DNA of 8,033 nucleotides from Candidatus Cryptobacteroides faecihippi (GTDB lineage Bacteria; Bacteroidota; Bacteroidia; Bacteroidales; UBA932): the NCBI GenBank assembly GCA_018066065.1, contig JAGHSC010000269.1, positions 1 to 8,033 of the forward strand, in the 5' to 3' direction. Shown one piece after another: positions 1-7,432 of this stretch (within the stretch, counting starts at the first letter, position 1; the number at the start of each line of letters is the position of its first letter). A program made the translations under genes and the position numbers. Under the pieces are notes generated by a model. The model worked only from the letters and a program-made list of their open reading frames with translations. It was not told where the DNA came from and made no database searches.

Positions 1-433
1 CGAGAAGGCAGGCATGAGCCTCAGCATCGTAGACGATGACGTCATGGCGTGCGGTGAGAGTGTCGATTGCAGAGACGATTCCCTGGTAGCCGAAGTTGAA
101 GAGGAATGCGTCCTCCTTCTTCTCGAAGTCTGCGAACATCTTCTCGAGCTTCTCGTGAAGGGCGGTGTGGCCTGAAAGCATGCGGCTTCCCATAGGATAG
201 GCAAGACCCCACTTTGCAGCACCCTCGGCATCAGCCTTGCGGACCTCTGGATGGTTTGCAAGTCCAAGATAGTTGTTGAGGCTCCAGTTGAGAACTTCCT
301 TTCCATTGAATGTCATATGAGGGCCAAGCTCGCCTTCGAGCTTTGGATACATGTAGTATCCGAATGCCTGATCGTAATACTGGCCGATTGGACCGCCAGC
401 ATCTCTGTTGATTCTGTCAAAAATATCCAACAT
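1..433 (-). CDS. Alpha-oxoamine synthase-family PLP enzyme (KBL/BioF/serine palmitoyltransferase-like), 3' end outside window
   Basis: This is the N-terminal 144 residues of a fold-type I PLP enzyme that probably condenses an amino acid with an acyl thioester. The protein begins MLDIFDRINRDAGGPIGQYY. Visible family landmarks are WSLNNYLGLANHPEV (residues 50-64), a glycine/serine stretch followed by HTALHEKLE (about 79-97, the usual G-S-R...G...H-x-x-L-E region), a FGYQG segment (104-108), and DAEAHAC (136-142). In that last motif His140 matches the histidine that stacks on the PLP ring in KBL, BioF and SPT. The catalytic lysine would lie beyond the window, so activity and substrate cannot be judged. 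The ATG at 433 gives a family-like N-terminus. It lies 25 nt after the gyrB TAA, with no TAnnTTTG box in the gap, so co-transcription with gyrB is likely. Glycine C-acetyltransferase, serine palmitoyltransferase-like and sulfonolipid (cysteate acyltransferase) roles are all possible. The family call is firm; the substrate is not. Confidence 0.85.
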   Translation of the reverse strand, partial: MLDIFDRINRDAGGPIGQYYDQAFGYYMYPKLEGELGPHMTFNGKEVLNWSLNNYLGLANHPEVRKADAEGAAKWGLAYPMGSRMLSGHTALHEKLEKMFADFEKKEDAFLFNFGYQGIVSAIDTLTARHDVIVYDAEAHACLL

Positions 434-458
434 GGTGATTGTAAGTTAATTTGTCTTG

Positions 459-2468
459 TTATGCGTCGATGTTTGCGTAATGTGCATTCTCCTCGATGAA
501 CTGTCTTCTAGGTGGAACGTCGTCGCCCATGAGCATTGAGAATGTTCTCTCAGCCTCGGCTGCGTTCTCGATGGTGATCTTGCGGAGCCTTCTGCGCTGT
601 GGGTCCATGGTGGTGTCCCAGAGCTGCTCGTCGCTCATCTCACCGAGACCTTTGTATCTCTGGACGGTAACACCCTTCTCAGTGCCCTTTCCGAGACGTG
701 CGGTAGCCTCTGCACGCTGCTCCTCGGTCCAGCAGTAGACCTCTTCCTTGCCCTTCTTCACGAGATAGAGCGGAGGTGTGGCGAGGTAGACATAGCCATT
801 CTGGATGAGATCGAACATGTAGCGGAAGAAGAATGTGAGGATCAGGCAGGCGATGTGGCTTCCGTCGACATCGGCATCGGTCATGATGATGACCTTGTGG
901 TAGCGGAGCTTGCTGAGGTCCATCCTCTTCACTCCATCCTCATCCTCCTGCGCAACCGTCACACCGAGAGCGGTGTAGATGTTCCGGATCTCCTCGCTGT
1001 CGAAGGCACGGTCGACCGCAGCCTTCTCCACATTGAGGATCTTTCCTCGGAGAGGAAGGATAGCCTGGATCCTTCTGTCGCGGCCCTGCTTTGCAGTACC
1101 GCCTGCGGAATCACCCTCGACGAGGAAGAGTTCGCATCTCTCAGGATCCCTCTCCGAGCAGTCTGCAAGCTTGCCCGGCATTCCGGCGCCGGTCATGGCA
1201 GTCTTTCTCTGGACCATCTCACGGGCCTTGCGGGCGGCATTGCGGGCATTTGCGGCAAGGACGATCTTCTCGATGAGAAGCTTGCCCTCCTTAGGGTGCT
1301 CCTCAAGGTACTGGTCCATGGCAGCCGAAGTAGCCTGGGAAACCGCTGAAGTTGCCTCAGGGTTACCGAGCTTGGTCTTGGTCTGACCCTCGAACTGAGG
1401 CTCGGCGACCTTGACCGACACGACTGCGGTCAGACCCTCGCGGAAGTCTTCAGGGGCGAGGTCGCCCTTGAACTTTGAAAGGAGGTTGTTCTCCTCGGCG
1501 TACTTCTTGAGTGAGCGTGAAAGGCCCATCTTGAAGCCCTGGAGGTGAGTACCACCCTCTATGGTGTTGATGTTGTTGACGTAAGAGTAGATCTTCTCGG
1601 AAAAACCGTTGTTGTACGAGAGAGCGATGTCGATAGGGATGACCTTGTCGTTCTGTACGCAGATGGCCTCAGGGATGAGCTGGGTGGCTCCTGCGTCGAG
1701 ATAGTCAATGAATTCCTTCAGACCTTCCTGTGAGTAGAAGACGTCCTGGCGGAACTGCTGCTCGCCTGTGGCCTTTGAATCGCCGTTGGCATCGACCTCG
1801 AAGATGTCGACAAGTTCCCTCTGGTCGGTGAGGGTGATCTTGATGCCCCTGTTGAGGTAGGCGAGCTCCCTCATCCTGGCAGCGAGGGTCTCATACCTGT
1901 AGACGGTGGTCTGGGTGAAGACGGTTGCATCCGGATGGAAGGTGATCGAAGTACCTGTGTCATCGCAGTCCCCCACGATCTCGACAGGACCGAGAGGCTT
2001 GCCCTTTGAATATTTCTGGACGAAGATGTGTCCCTCACGGTGAATCTCGGCGACAAGCGAGTCTGAAAGTGCATTGACGCAGGAGACACCGACTCCGTGG
2101 AGACCTCCGGAGACCTTGTAGGAATCCTTGTTGAACTTACCACCAGCATGGAGCACGGTCATGACGACCTCGAGAGCGGAGCGGTGCTCCTTCGGGTGCA
2201 TGCCGGTAGGGATGCCTCGACCATTGTCGACAACCCTGATGGAATTGTCCTCGAGAATGGAGACGTCGATGGTGTTGCAGAAGCCGGCCATGGCCTCATC
2301 GATACCATTGTCGACGACCTCGTAGACAAGGTGATGGAGACCTCGCTCGCCGACGTCTCCGATGTACATTGAAGGTCTTTTTCTCACAGCCTCAAGGCCT
2401 TCGAGCACCTGAATGCTGCTGGCGGAATACTGTTCTTCCGCCTTCTTCATCTCTTCGTTCTCAATCAT
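459..2468 (-). CDS. gyrB: DNA gyrase subunit B (type IIA topoisomerase ATPase/Toprim subunit)
   Basis: GyrB is the ATPase half of the A2B2 gyrase that introduces negative supercoils in the cytoplasm. The 669 residues show the whole family layout. The GHKL ATPase domain has YEVVDNGIDEA (49-59, general base Glu50, Mg-binding Asn54), DNGRGIP (81-87) and GGLHGVGVSCVNALS (121-135). The transducer domain has QTKTKLG (362-368), where Lys364 is the gamma-phosphate lysine. The Toprim domain has EGDSAGG (451-457) and DADVDGSHI (531-539), giving metal ligands Glu451, Asp531 and Asp533. The tail has QRYKGLGEM (603-611) and the GyrB-type ending GDDVPPRRQFIEENA, which favours GyrB over ParE. Arg144 and Thr173 sit where the coumarin-binding Arg and Thr lie in other GyrBs. 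The long insert of enterobacterial GyrB is absent, as in other Bacteroidota. The ATG at 2468 is preceded by a weak AGAAAG; Met7 is an alternative start. A separate promoter lies at 2519-2526. Confidence 0.98.
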   Translation of the reverse strand: MIENEEMKKAEEQYSASSIQVLEGLEAVRKRPSMYIGDVGERGLHHLVYEVVDNGIDEAMAGFCNTIDVSILEDNSIRVVDNGRGIPTGMHPKEHRSALEVVMTVLHAGGKFNKDSYKVSGGLHGVGVSCVNALSDSLVAEIHREGHIFVQKYSKGKPLGPVEIVGDCDDTGTSITFHPDATVFTQTTVYRYETLAARMRELAYLNRGIKITLTDQRELVDIFEVDANGDSKATGEQQFRQDVFYSQEGLKEFIDYLDAGATQLIPEAICVQNDKVIPIDIALSYNNGFSEKIYSYVNNINTIEGGTHLQGFKMGLSRSLKKYAEENNLLSKFKGDLAPEDFREGLTAVVSVKVAEPQFEGQTKTKLGNPEATSAVSQATSAAMDQYLEEHPKEGKLLIEKIVLAANARNAARKAREMVQRKTAMTGAGMPGKLADCSERDPERCELFLVEGDSAGGTAKQGRDRRIQAILPLRGKILNVEKAAVDRAFDSEEIRNIYTALGVTVAQEDEDGVKRMDLSKLRYHKVIIMTDADVDGSHIACLILTFFFRYMFDLIQNGYVYLATPPLYLVKKGKEEVYCWTEEQRAEATARLGKGTEKGVTVQRYKGLGEMSDEQLWDTTMDPQRRRLRKITIENAAEAERTFSMLMGDDVPPRRQFIEENAHYANIDA

Positions 2469-2518
2469 ATCTTTCTGGTACGGTTTTCTATGTTGTGAAG
2501 GGTTTCCCCAAAAACAGA

Positions 2519-2526
2519 CAAATATA
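2519..2526 (-). promoter_or_regulatory. Bacteroidota -7 box of the gyrB promoter
   Basis: Read on the minus strand, the bases spell TATATTTG, a full match to the TAnnTTTG element used by the primary sigma factor of Bacteroidota. The box lies 50 nt upstream of the gyrB ATG, which predicts a leader of roughly 40-45 nt. It begins only 9 nt beyond the TAG stop of the barrel gene, so any -33 element must lie in the last codons of that gene. I see no convincing -33 TTTG at the usual distance. No terminator hairpin separates the barrel gene from gyrB, so read-through from the upstream operon could add to this promoter. Confidence 0.65.
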
Positions 2527-2535
2527 CGAAAAATT

Positions 2536-4380
2536 CTACAAAGTCAGGGTGATTCCGACCGTTCCCCACGGACCTTTCTCGGCATACATCACATTTCTCT
2601 GAATGGTCTCGCAGAGAAGGTTGCCACACTGGGCCCAGACACCGAGCTTGCGGTTGATCTGGTAGCCGGCGATGAGGCCCAGATCGATGAACCCAGGGAT
2701 CCTGACAGGAAGCTGTGACGAAGTCACTCCCTCAAGCTTGCTCCATGCCAAGGAATCCATGTTTCCCTTTCTGGCGGTGGAGCCTGAAGCGGTCAGGCCG
2801 GCATAGAGCCTGGAATTGAAATCGTAGACAAACCTAGCCTCCCCGGTAAGGTCTGGAATCCTGAATCCAACGAGAGGATCCGCCTCCTTGCCCTGTGCCA
2901 TCTTCCTGTAGTGAAGGGCAGCATCCAGCCTGACCTTGCCCGCATTGAGGCCGAACATGGCGTCGGCGTAGATGAGGTTGTAGTCCTGGTATGTGATCGC
3001 AGGAAGCATCATGACCGTCCCGCCCAGAGCGGCGAAAGGTCCACGGCTGAGGACCGATTCAAGCATGCCGTTCTCGATGAAGGCAGCACCTCCATCGATG
3101 TCGAACTGAATCTTCCTTGCAATGTTTCCTTTCACCCCAAGCTTCACGTTCATCACCTCGATCGAGTTATCCATGAACGAGTTGCCTCTTGCCGCAAAGT
3201 TGGTCGCAAGGTGATGGTTGTCAGCGATAAGCGATGAATATGTGTTCATGCGGGAGCCTCCGGTGGCGGCAGCGTAGATCAGCACATTGTCAGACGCGGT
3301 GAAGTCGACGTGGACTGCAGGATAGACGACCTTCCCCTTCTTCCTGAAGATGTCGGTGCCAGGGATGGCGACCGTTGTATCTCCCTGATGGAAGAGTCCC
3401 TCAAGCTTGAGGCCAAGGCTGAACTTCCAGCGTCCGGTCTCCATCTCGTACCTCGGAGTCACGGCAATCCTTCCGGAACCTCCCTTGAAGGAACCGCCGC
3501 CATAGGTAACATCCTCAGCCTCGACCGTGACAAGGGCACGGTGGAAGTAGTCGAAGACAGGACCGACTGTAGCCTGGAGGCCGACATGTCCTTCGGAAAG
3601 AGCATCCTTCGACTCCAAGGTCGAAGGGAAATACTCCATCGGATCAACGACAAAAGGGAAATTGACAGGACAGGAAGTGCAGGCATCGTTGCCATAGCGT
3701 CCCTGAAGGGCGACATCGAAGAAGAAGAACTTCTCGTCAGTCCTGTTGGAACGTACCCTTGCATTGAAGTCGAGTGCGTTGTAGCTGCGCCTTGCAGTGG
3801 TGTCCCTGGCGAGGATGCCGTAGTAGCCTGCACCGAATGTGATGGTGGTGTTCTCCCAGTCATAGCGCCCGTCAAAGCCAGCGGTAGTCAATGCATCATA
3901 GCCCTTCCAGACAGCATCGGTGCCGGTGAGACGGTACTCGCCCATGTCATCAAAAGGCTTGATAGTGGCGTAGTTGCCGAAATAGGACTTGTGCGATGCA
4001 TAGAGGCTGAGATTGAGCCCACCTTTCGAAGCCGGGCTGAAGACCATGTCGAAGTCCGGATGGAGGGAGTAGCCCGCACCGGCCTTGAGATAGAGCTTGT
4101 GACCCCTGTAGGCATTCTTCTCCGGAGTCATGTTCAGCATGTATGGCTTGAAGCTGTACGAGCCCTCGTAGCGCTTGTTGAAGACAAGATAGTCGAAGTC
4201 AAGGTCGAACCTCAGGAGAGAGTCAGGGACAGCCATCTCCAAGACAGGCTTGGCTGCGTCGGATGAATTGCCCTGGTAGTTGTTGGTAACCTCCACGGTC
4301 GGGTTGAAGTTCTGGCCTGAGGCCGCAGCACATGCCAGAAGGAGAGCTGCAGCCAGTGAGTATGTTCTTTTCATCATCAT
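2536..4380 (-). CDS. Outer-membrane beta-barrel protein of unknown function (TonB-receptor-like barrel, no visible plug)
   Basis: The 614-residue product has a clear export signal (MMMKRT, then an Ala/Leu-rich core over residues 9-20). Likely signal peptidase I cleavage is after ASG22, leaving Gln23 first, a common arrangement in Bacteroidota. A cysteine at 17 after LLA also resembles a lipobox. From about residue 95 to the end the chain alternates short amphipathic strands with Gly/Asn/Asp-rich turns and many aromatics (for example LYLKAGAGYSL at 96-106 and LNLSLYASHKSYFG at 122-135), as expected of a barrel. It ends in an amphipathic strand, WGTVGITLTL. No TonB box or roughly 120-residue plug domain is apparent, although databases often label such proteins as TonB-dependent receptors. 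A CTSC motif lies at 234-237 in a probable loop. Translation is coupled to the upstream TPR gene by a 4-nt overlap, so the two probably act together. Substrate and role are unknown. Confidence 0.8.
   Translation of the reverse strand: MMMKRTYSLAAALLLACAAASGQNFNPTVEVTNNYQGNSSDAAKPVLEMAVPDSLLRFDLDFDYLVFNKRYEGSYSFKPYMLNMTPEKNAYRGHKLYLKAGAGYSLHPDFDMVFSPASKGGLNLSLYASHKSYFGNYATIKPFDDMGEYRLTGTDAVWKGYDALTTAGFDGRYDWENTTITFGAGYYGILARDTTARRSYNALDFNARVRSNRTDEKFFFFDVALQGRYGNDACTSCPVNFPFVVDPMEYFPSTLESKDALSEGHVGLQATVGPVFDYFHRALVTVEAEDVTYGGGSFKGGSGRIAVTPRYEMETGRWKFSLGLKLEGLFHQGDTTVAIPGTDIFRKKGKVVYPAVHVDFTASDNVLIYAAATGGSRMNTYSSLIADNHHLATNFAARGNSFMDNSIEVMNVKLGVKGNIARKIQFDIDGGAAFIENGMLESVLSRGPFAALGGTVMMLPAITYQDYNLIYADAMFGLNAGKVRLDAALHYRKMAQGKEADPLVGFRIPDLTGEARFVYDFNSRLYAGLTASGSTARKGNMDSLAWSKLEGVTSSQLPVRIPGFIDLGLIAGYQINRKLGVWAQCGNLLCETIQRNVMYAEKGPWGTVGITLTL
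4371..4380 (-). other. Nested start/stop junction coupling the TPR and barrel genes
   Basis: On the minus strand the junction reads ATGATGATGA. In the TPR frame this gives three consecutive TGA stops (4379-4377, 4376-4374, 4373-4371). In the barrel frame, one base earlier, it gives three consecutive ATG codons (4380, 4377 and 4374). Ribosomes finishing the TPR protein end directly on the candidate barrel starts, an arrangement associated with termination-reinitiation. No strong Shine-Dalgarno sequence lies just upstream, which makes coupling the more likely way the barrel is translated. Which of the three ATGs is used cannot be told from sequence; the difference is only one or two N-terminal methionines before the signal peptide. 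Confidence 0.85.
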
Positions 4381-7361
4381 TTCATCAAAGTCTTAAGTTT
4401 CTCAAGTCTCATCCTGACGCTGTCGAGCACGTCATCAGCCGTTCCCTGAGGAGTGTAGCCCTTGCTGACGCTCTCGAATGTAGCCTTGGCCTGAGTGAGA
4501 TTGTCCTGGTCGGCGAAGGAGTCTCCAAGGACGATGAAGGACTTGGCGAGCCAGTAGGACTGGTCACCGGCACCCTCGGCGAACTTGTAGACCTTGGACT
4601 GGACGGAATCATACTGTCCCTGGTCGTAGGCATCCTGGATGATCAGGTAGGAAGCCTCGGCACCCTCGGCCGTCGACGGACTTGCCGACAGTGAGCGGAA
4701 TATCCTGAATGCCTGGTCGCGGTCGCCCATGAAGAGATGAGACTTCGCGGTCACATATTCAGCCTCACGCTTCTCAGCTGCGGTGCTGGCCTGGTCGGAT
4801 GAAACCTTGGCGGCGCAGGAGATGGCGTTCTCGGAGTCCTGAGCCTTGAATGCTGAGCGCATCATGCCCACGCGGGCGTTGTGCCTGTTGGCGTCAAGCT
4901 TGGCATTGGCAAGCAGCGATTCGAAAGACGAGTAGGCATCCCTGAAGTGCTCGAGATCGTAGGAGAGACGTGAGAAGTTGAGCATGGCGCTCTCAGAGCA
5001 TATTCCGTGCGGATCGGCATCGAGGGACTTCCTGTACCAGTCGCAGGCCTGTTCCTTCTGTCCAAGGTTGCGGTGGCACTCGGCGACATAGTAGTCAGCC
5101 TGTGCGACCTTCGCGCCCTGTGGATAGCGGTCCAGGTAGGACTGGAGCGACGCAAGAGCCCTGGTGTAATTCTCGGTCATGAAGACCTGCTCTGCGGCAT
5201 TGAAGTACATCTGCTCCCTTTCCTCGTCGGTCTTGTCCTTGTTGGCTCCGATCCTGTCGGCATAGTCAAGGTACTCGTCTCCCCTGCCCTCTGACTGGTA
5301 GATCGACTCGATGGCCTGGAGCGCATCGGAAGCGAACTCAGTGTCAGGCATTTCCGAAATCACCTGCTTGTAGTAGGCCAGAGCCTGGTCATATTCAGAT
5401 GCGTTCCTTGAGATCATTCCGAGCTCGATGAGCGAGCGTGCGACGATCGTCTTGTCCGAAGTCGACGAGCTCAGCTTCTTGAAGGTGCTGACGGCCGAGG
5501 CATTGTCCCCGTTGGCGACATAGGCCCTTCCGAGCTCGTACATTGCCTCAGGATAGTACTCGGCATCAGCCTTGGCTCCGAGGACCTTCGAAAGGACCTC
5601 GACCTTCTTTGCCTTGTTTCCCGAAAGTCCGTAGGCGATTCCCGCCTGGAGGTAAGGATAGAGATTGCTGCTGTACGGGAAGCGCGCGATCGCGTCCTCG
5701 TAGCCCTTCACAGCCTTTGCGTAATCCTTCCTGATGAAGTCGCAGTCTCCCCTCCTGGCAGCGGCATCCTCGCCCTGCGAGAGCTTGGAGCCCTTGAGGT
5801 AGGTGTCGAACCACTTCGCGGCATTGTCGTAGTCGCCCTTGCGGAAGTAGCTGTAAGCCATGTCATAAGGGATGAGCGCACCTTCAGCCTTGCCTTCGAG
5901 GGCAGAGTTGTTGTACAGATTGCCGAAGGCATCGATCGCACTGTCGTACTGCTCGCTGCGGAAATAGGACTCGGCAAGCCAGTACCTTGAGAGCTGGTTG
6001 AAGCTCTCACGTCTGTCGGAATAGTACGACGCGGCCTTCAGGAGAGGGACCGCATCCCTCCACGAGCCTCCGGCGATGAGCTGGTTGGCACGCAGGTAGT
6101 TGGCACGCATGTAGTTGGCCTTCTGCGCATTGTCCAGCATGTCGATGTTGGAGTAGGCCTCGACGGCTCCGGCATAGTCATGCGAGTAGAGGCATGCAAG
6201 GGCCATGTAGCTGTAGATGCTGTCATCCTTCTTCTTCTCAGGATAGGCGGCCATGTAGTCATTGAAGACCTTCGGATTGTGGTTCAGGTCAAACGAAAGC
6301 TTGGCATAGTTGAAATGGGCATCCTCCTTGATGTCCGGATTCCACTTGCTGGAAGAAGCCGACTTGAATGCATCGAGCGCTGCGACCTTGTTTCCGGTCT
6401 TGATGAGGCTGTAAGCCATCTCATAGTCAGCGATCTGGCCGATGGAGTCGGTGTGGTTCCTCATCTGGGAGAAGTTCTCGATCGCTCCCTTGTAGTCACC
6501 GGTGGAGTAGAGGACGGAACCAGCGAAGAAGAAGTCGCTGTCGTCCATGTCCTTCCTGTTCTTCCCGATCTTGTCGAAGTACTCCTTCGCCTTGGCAGGC
6601 TTGTCCTGCGCAAGATAAGACTCGGAGATGAACTTGGCCAGATGGGCCTGGCGCTCAGGGGACATCTTCTCGAAGATCTCGGTTCCCTTGTCGATGACGT
6701 AGGAATAGTCCTTCTGCATGTAGCGGCACTCGATCATGTAGGACGTCGCCTGGTCGGTGAAACGCGGATCCCTGGCGGATTTCTCGAACCAGTCAAAGGC
6801 ATCCTTGAAGTTCCTGCGGGTGTACTCGATGTAGCCCAGTGAATATCTCGACGGGGCAGTGAAGTCCGACTGAGGCATCCTTTCCGCCTTCGCGAAGAGG
6901 TCTGCGGCACGGTCATAGTCATCGAGCTCGAAGCGTGAATAAGCCTCCTTGAACATGAACTCAGGGATCTGGTCGTTCTTCAGCGCGCGTGAGTCGATCC
7001 TTGCGAACTCGGCTGCGGCAGCACTGTAGCTGCGCTCATCGAAGAGGTTGAGCGCATTGTAGAAACGGATCTGAGGGATAAGGCTGGAATAAGGATTCTC
7101 TGAGATGAACTGGTCGGCAAGGGTTCTGTTGCCCACCGCCTGGAGACGTACGGCACAGAGAGCCTCGTAGCCCTTTGCCATCACATCACCTGTTTCAGAA
7201 GCTACTTCGCCGAACAATGTCTCGGCGCGCTCGAACATGCCGCGGCCGTAAAGCTCGACTGCGTGGCGGTAGATGTCCGGAGTCGTCTCCTGAGCCGAGA
7301 CAGGGCTTCCCGGGCAGAGCGCCAAGGCGGCAAGAAGTGCCGCGATGAGTCTTCTTTTCAT
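4377..7361 (-). CDS. Large secreted tetratricopeptide-repeat protein
   Basis: The 994-residue product is exported. It starts MKRRLIAALLAALALCPGSP, and a signal peptidase I site falls at VSA23/Gln24. Almost all of the mature chain is degenerate TPR-type helical hairpins with the pattern A..Y...G.Y..A...F. Clear examples lie at about 136-158, 173-196, 277-299, 459-482, 498-523, 535-562, 605-628, 643-671, 716-747, 755-784 and 936-966. No transmembrane helix follows the signal peptide and no enzymatic domain is visible, so it is probably a soluble periplasmic or membrane-associated scaffold that binds other proteins. It is first in a unit with the barrel gene, whose start overlaps its stop, and a -7 box precedes it at 7401-7408. 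The ATG at 7361 is chosen because it begins directly with the signal peptide. Distant similarity to CpoB/YbgF-like or BamD-like TPR proteins is possible, but the length is far greater. Specific function is unknown. Confidence 0.88.
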   Translation of the reverse strand: MKRRLIAALLAALALCPGSPVSAQETTPDIYRHAVELYGRGMFERAETLFGEVASETGDVMAKGYEALCAVRLQAVGNRTLADQFISENPYSSLIPQIRFYNALNLFDERSYSAAAAEFARIDSRALKNDQIPEFMFKEAYSRFELDDYDRAADLFAKAERMPQSDFTAPSRYSLGYIEYTRRNFKDAFDWFEKSARDPRFTDQATSYMIECRYMQKDYSYVIDKGTEIFEKMSPERQAHLAKFISESYLAQDKPAKAKEYFDKIGKNRKDMDDSDFFFAGSVLYSTGDYKGAIENFSQMRNHTDSIGQIADYEMAYSLIKTGNKVAALDAFKSASSSKWNPDIKEDAHFNYAKLSFDLNHNPKVFNDYMAAYPEKKKDDSIYSYMALACLYSHDYAGAVEAYSNIDMLDNAQKANYMRANYLRANQLIAGGSWRDAVPLLKAASYYSDRRESFNQLSRYWLAESYFRSEQYDSAIDAFGNLYNNSALEGKAEGALIPYDMAYSYFRKGDYDNAAKWFDTYLKGSKLSQGEDAAARRGDCDFIRKDYAKAVKGYEDAIARFPYSSNLYPYLQAGIAYGLSGNKAKKVEVLSKVLGAKADAEYYPEAMYELGRAYVANGDNASAVSTFKKLSSSTSDKTIVARSLIELGMISRNASEYDQALAYYKQVISEMPDTEFASDALQAIESIYQSEGRGDEYLDYADRIGANKDKTDEEREQMYFNAAEQVFMTENYTRALASLQSYLDRYPQGAKVAQADYYVAECHRNLGQKEQACDWYRKSLDADPHGICSESAMLNFSRLSYDLEHFRDAYSSFESLLANAKLDANRHNARVGMMRSAFKAQDSENAISCAAKVSSDQASTAAEKREAEYVTAKSHLFMGDRDQAFRIFRSLSASPSTAEGAEASYLIIQDAYDQGQYDSVQSKVYKFAEGAGDQSYWLAKSFIVLGDSFADQDNLTQAKATFESVSKGYTPQGTADDVLDSVRMRLEKLKTLMK
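6084..6119 (-). repeat. 15-bp in-frame tandem duplication inside the TPR gene
   Basis: Two copies of a 15-bp unit (6084-6098 and 6099-6113, differing at one base) are followed by 6 bp of a third copy. In the protein they give ANYMRANYLRAN around residues 415-426, a five-residue step of (Y-M/L-R-A-N). The step keeps the reading frame and continues an alpha helix. It looks like a local slippage duplication that the TPR solenoid has tolerated. Confidence 0.75.
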
Positions 7362-7400
7362 ATTGGTTTGAAGTTTTTTATCGTCTTTACACTTAATCTA

Positions 7401-7408
7401 CAAATTTA
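7401..7408 (-). promoter_or_regulatory. Bacteroidota -7 box of the TPR/barrel operon
   Basis: On the minus strand these bases read TAAATTTG, matching TAnnTTTG exactly. The box lies 39 nt before the TPR start codon, which predicts a leader of about 33-36 nt, AT-rich and without a Shine-Dalgarno sequence. It points away from the -7 box at 7433-7440; 24 bp separate the two, so both promoters must draw on the same upstream DNA. Confidence 0.7.
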
Positions 7409-7412
7409 CGTA

Positions 7413-7425
7413 TTTCGGACCGAAA
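7413..7425. promoter_or_regulatory. 13-bp perfect palindrome between divergent promoters, candidate operator
   Basis: The bases read TTTCGGACCGAAA: two 6-bp arms with perfect dyad symmetry around a single central A at 7419. The palindrome lies almost exactly midway between the two outward-facing -7 boxes, where the -33 regions of both promoters must fall. It could be the site of a dimeric regulator that controls both directions, or its TTTC arms could serve as degenerate -33 elements. The symmetry is directly visible; binding is inferred. Thirteen bases is short, so chance remains possible. Confidence 0.45.
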
Positions 7426-7432
7426 AATAAAG

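Noticed and set aside
434..458. Possible promoter or terminator between gyrB and the oxoamine synthase gene.
   Set aside because: The 25 bases contain no TAnnTTTG box on the minus strand and no inverted repeat.
251..499. A short + strand frame spanning the gyrB/oxoamine synthase gap.
   Set aside because: It overlaps two well-supported minus-strand genes and encodes nothing recognisable.
855..1349. A 164-codon + strand frame antisense to gyrB.
   Set aside because: It lies wholly inside the highly conserved gyrB Toprim and transducer region, and its residues are simply the complement of gyrB codons.
459..2468. ParE (topoisomerase IV subunit B) as an alternative to GyrB.
   Set aside because: The GDDVPPRRQFIEENA-type ending and overall motif spacing fit GyrB.
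2500..2509. GGG-GAAA-CCC hairpin potential in the gyrB leader.
   Set aside because: Only three base pairs with no extension and no following U-tract; too weak for a terminator and not distinguishable from chance.
3310..4266. A 318-codon open frame on the + strand, antisense to the barrel gene.
   Set aside because: It is a shadow of the biased third-codon positions of the barrel gene. It has no promoter box, no domain-like composition and no family resemblance, while the minus-strand frame has a signal peptide and barrel pattern.
6180..6842. A 220-codon + strand frame antisense to the TPR gene.
   Set aside because: Its Val/Leu/Glu/Asp-rich composition is what the reverse complement of the TPR codons produces. 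It has no initiation context or independent features.
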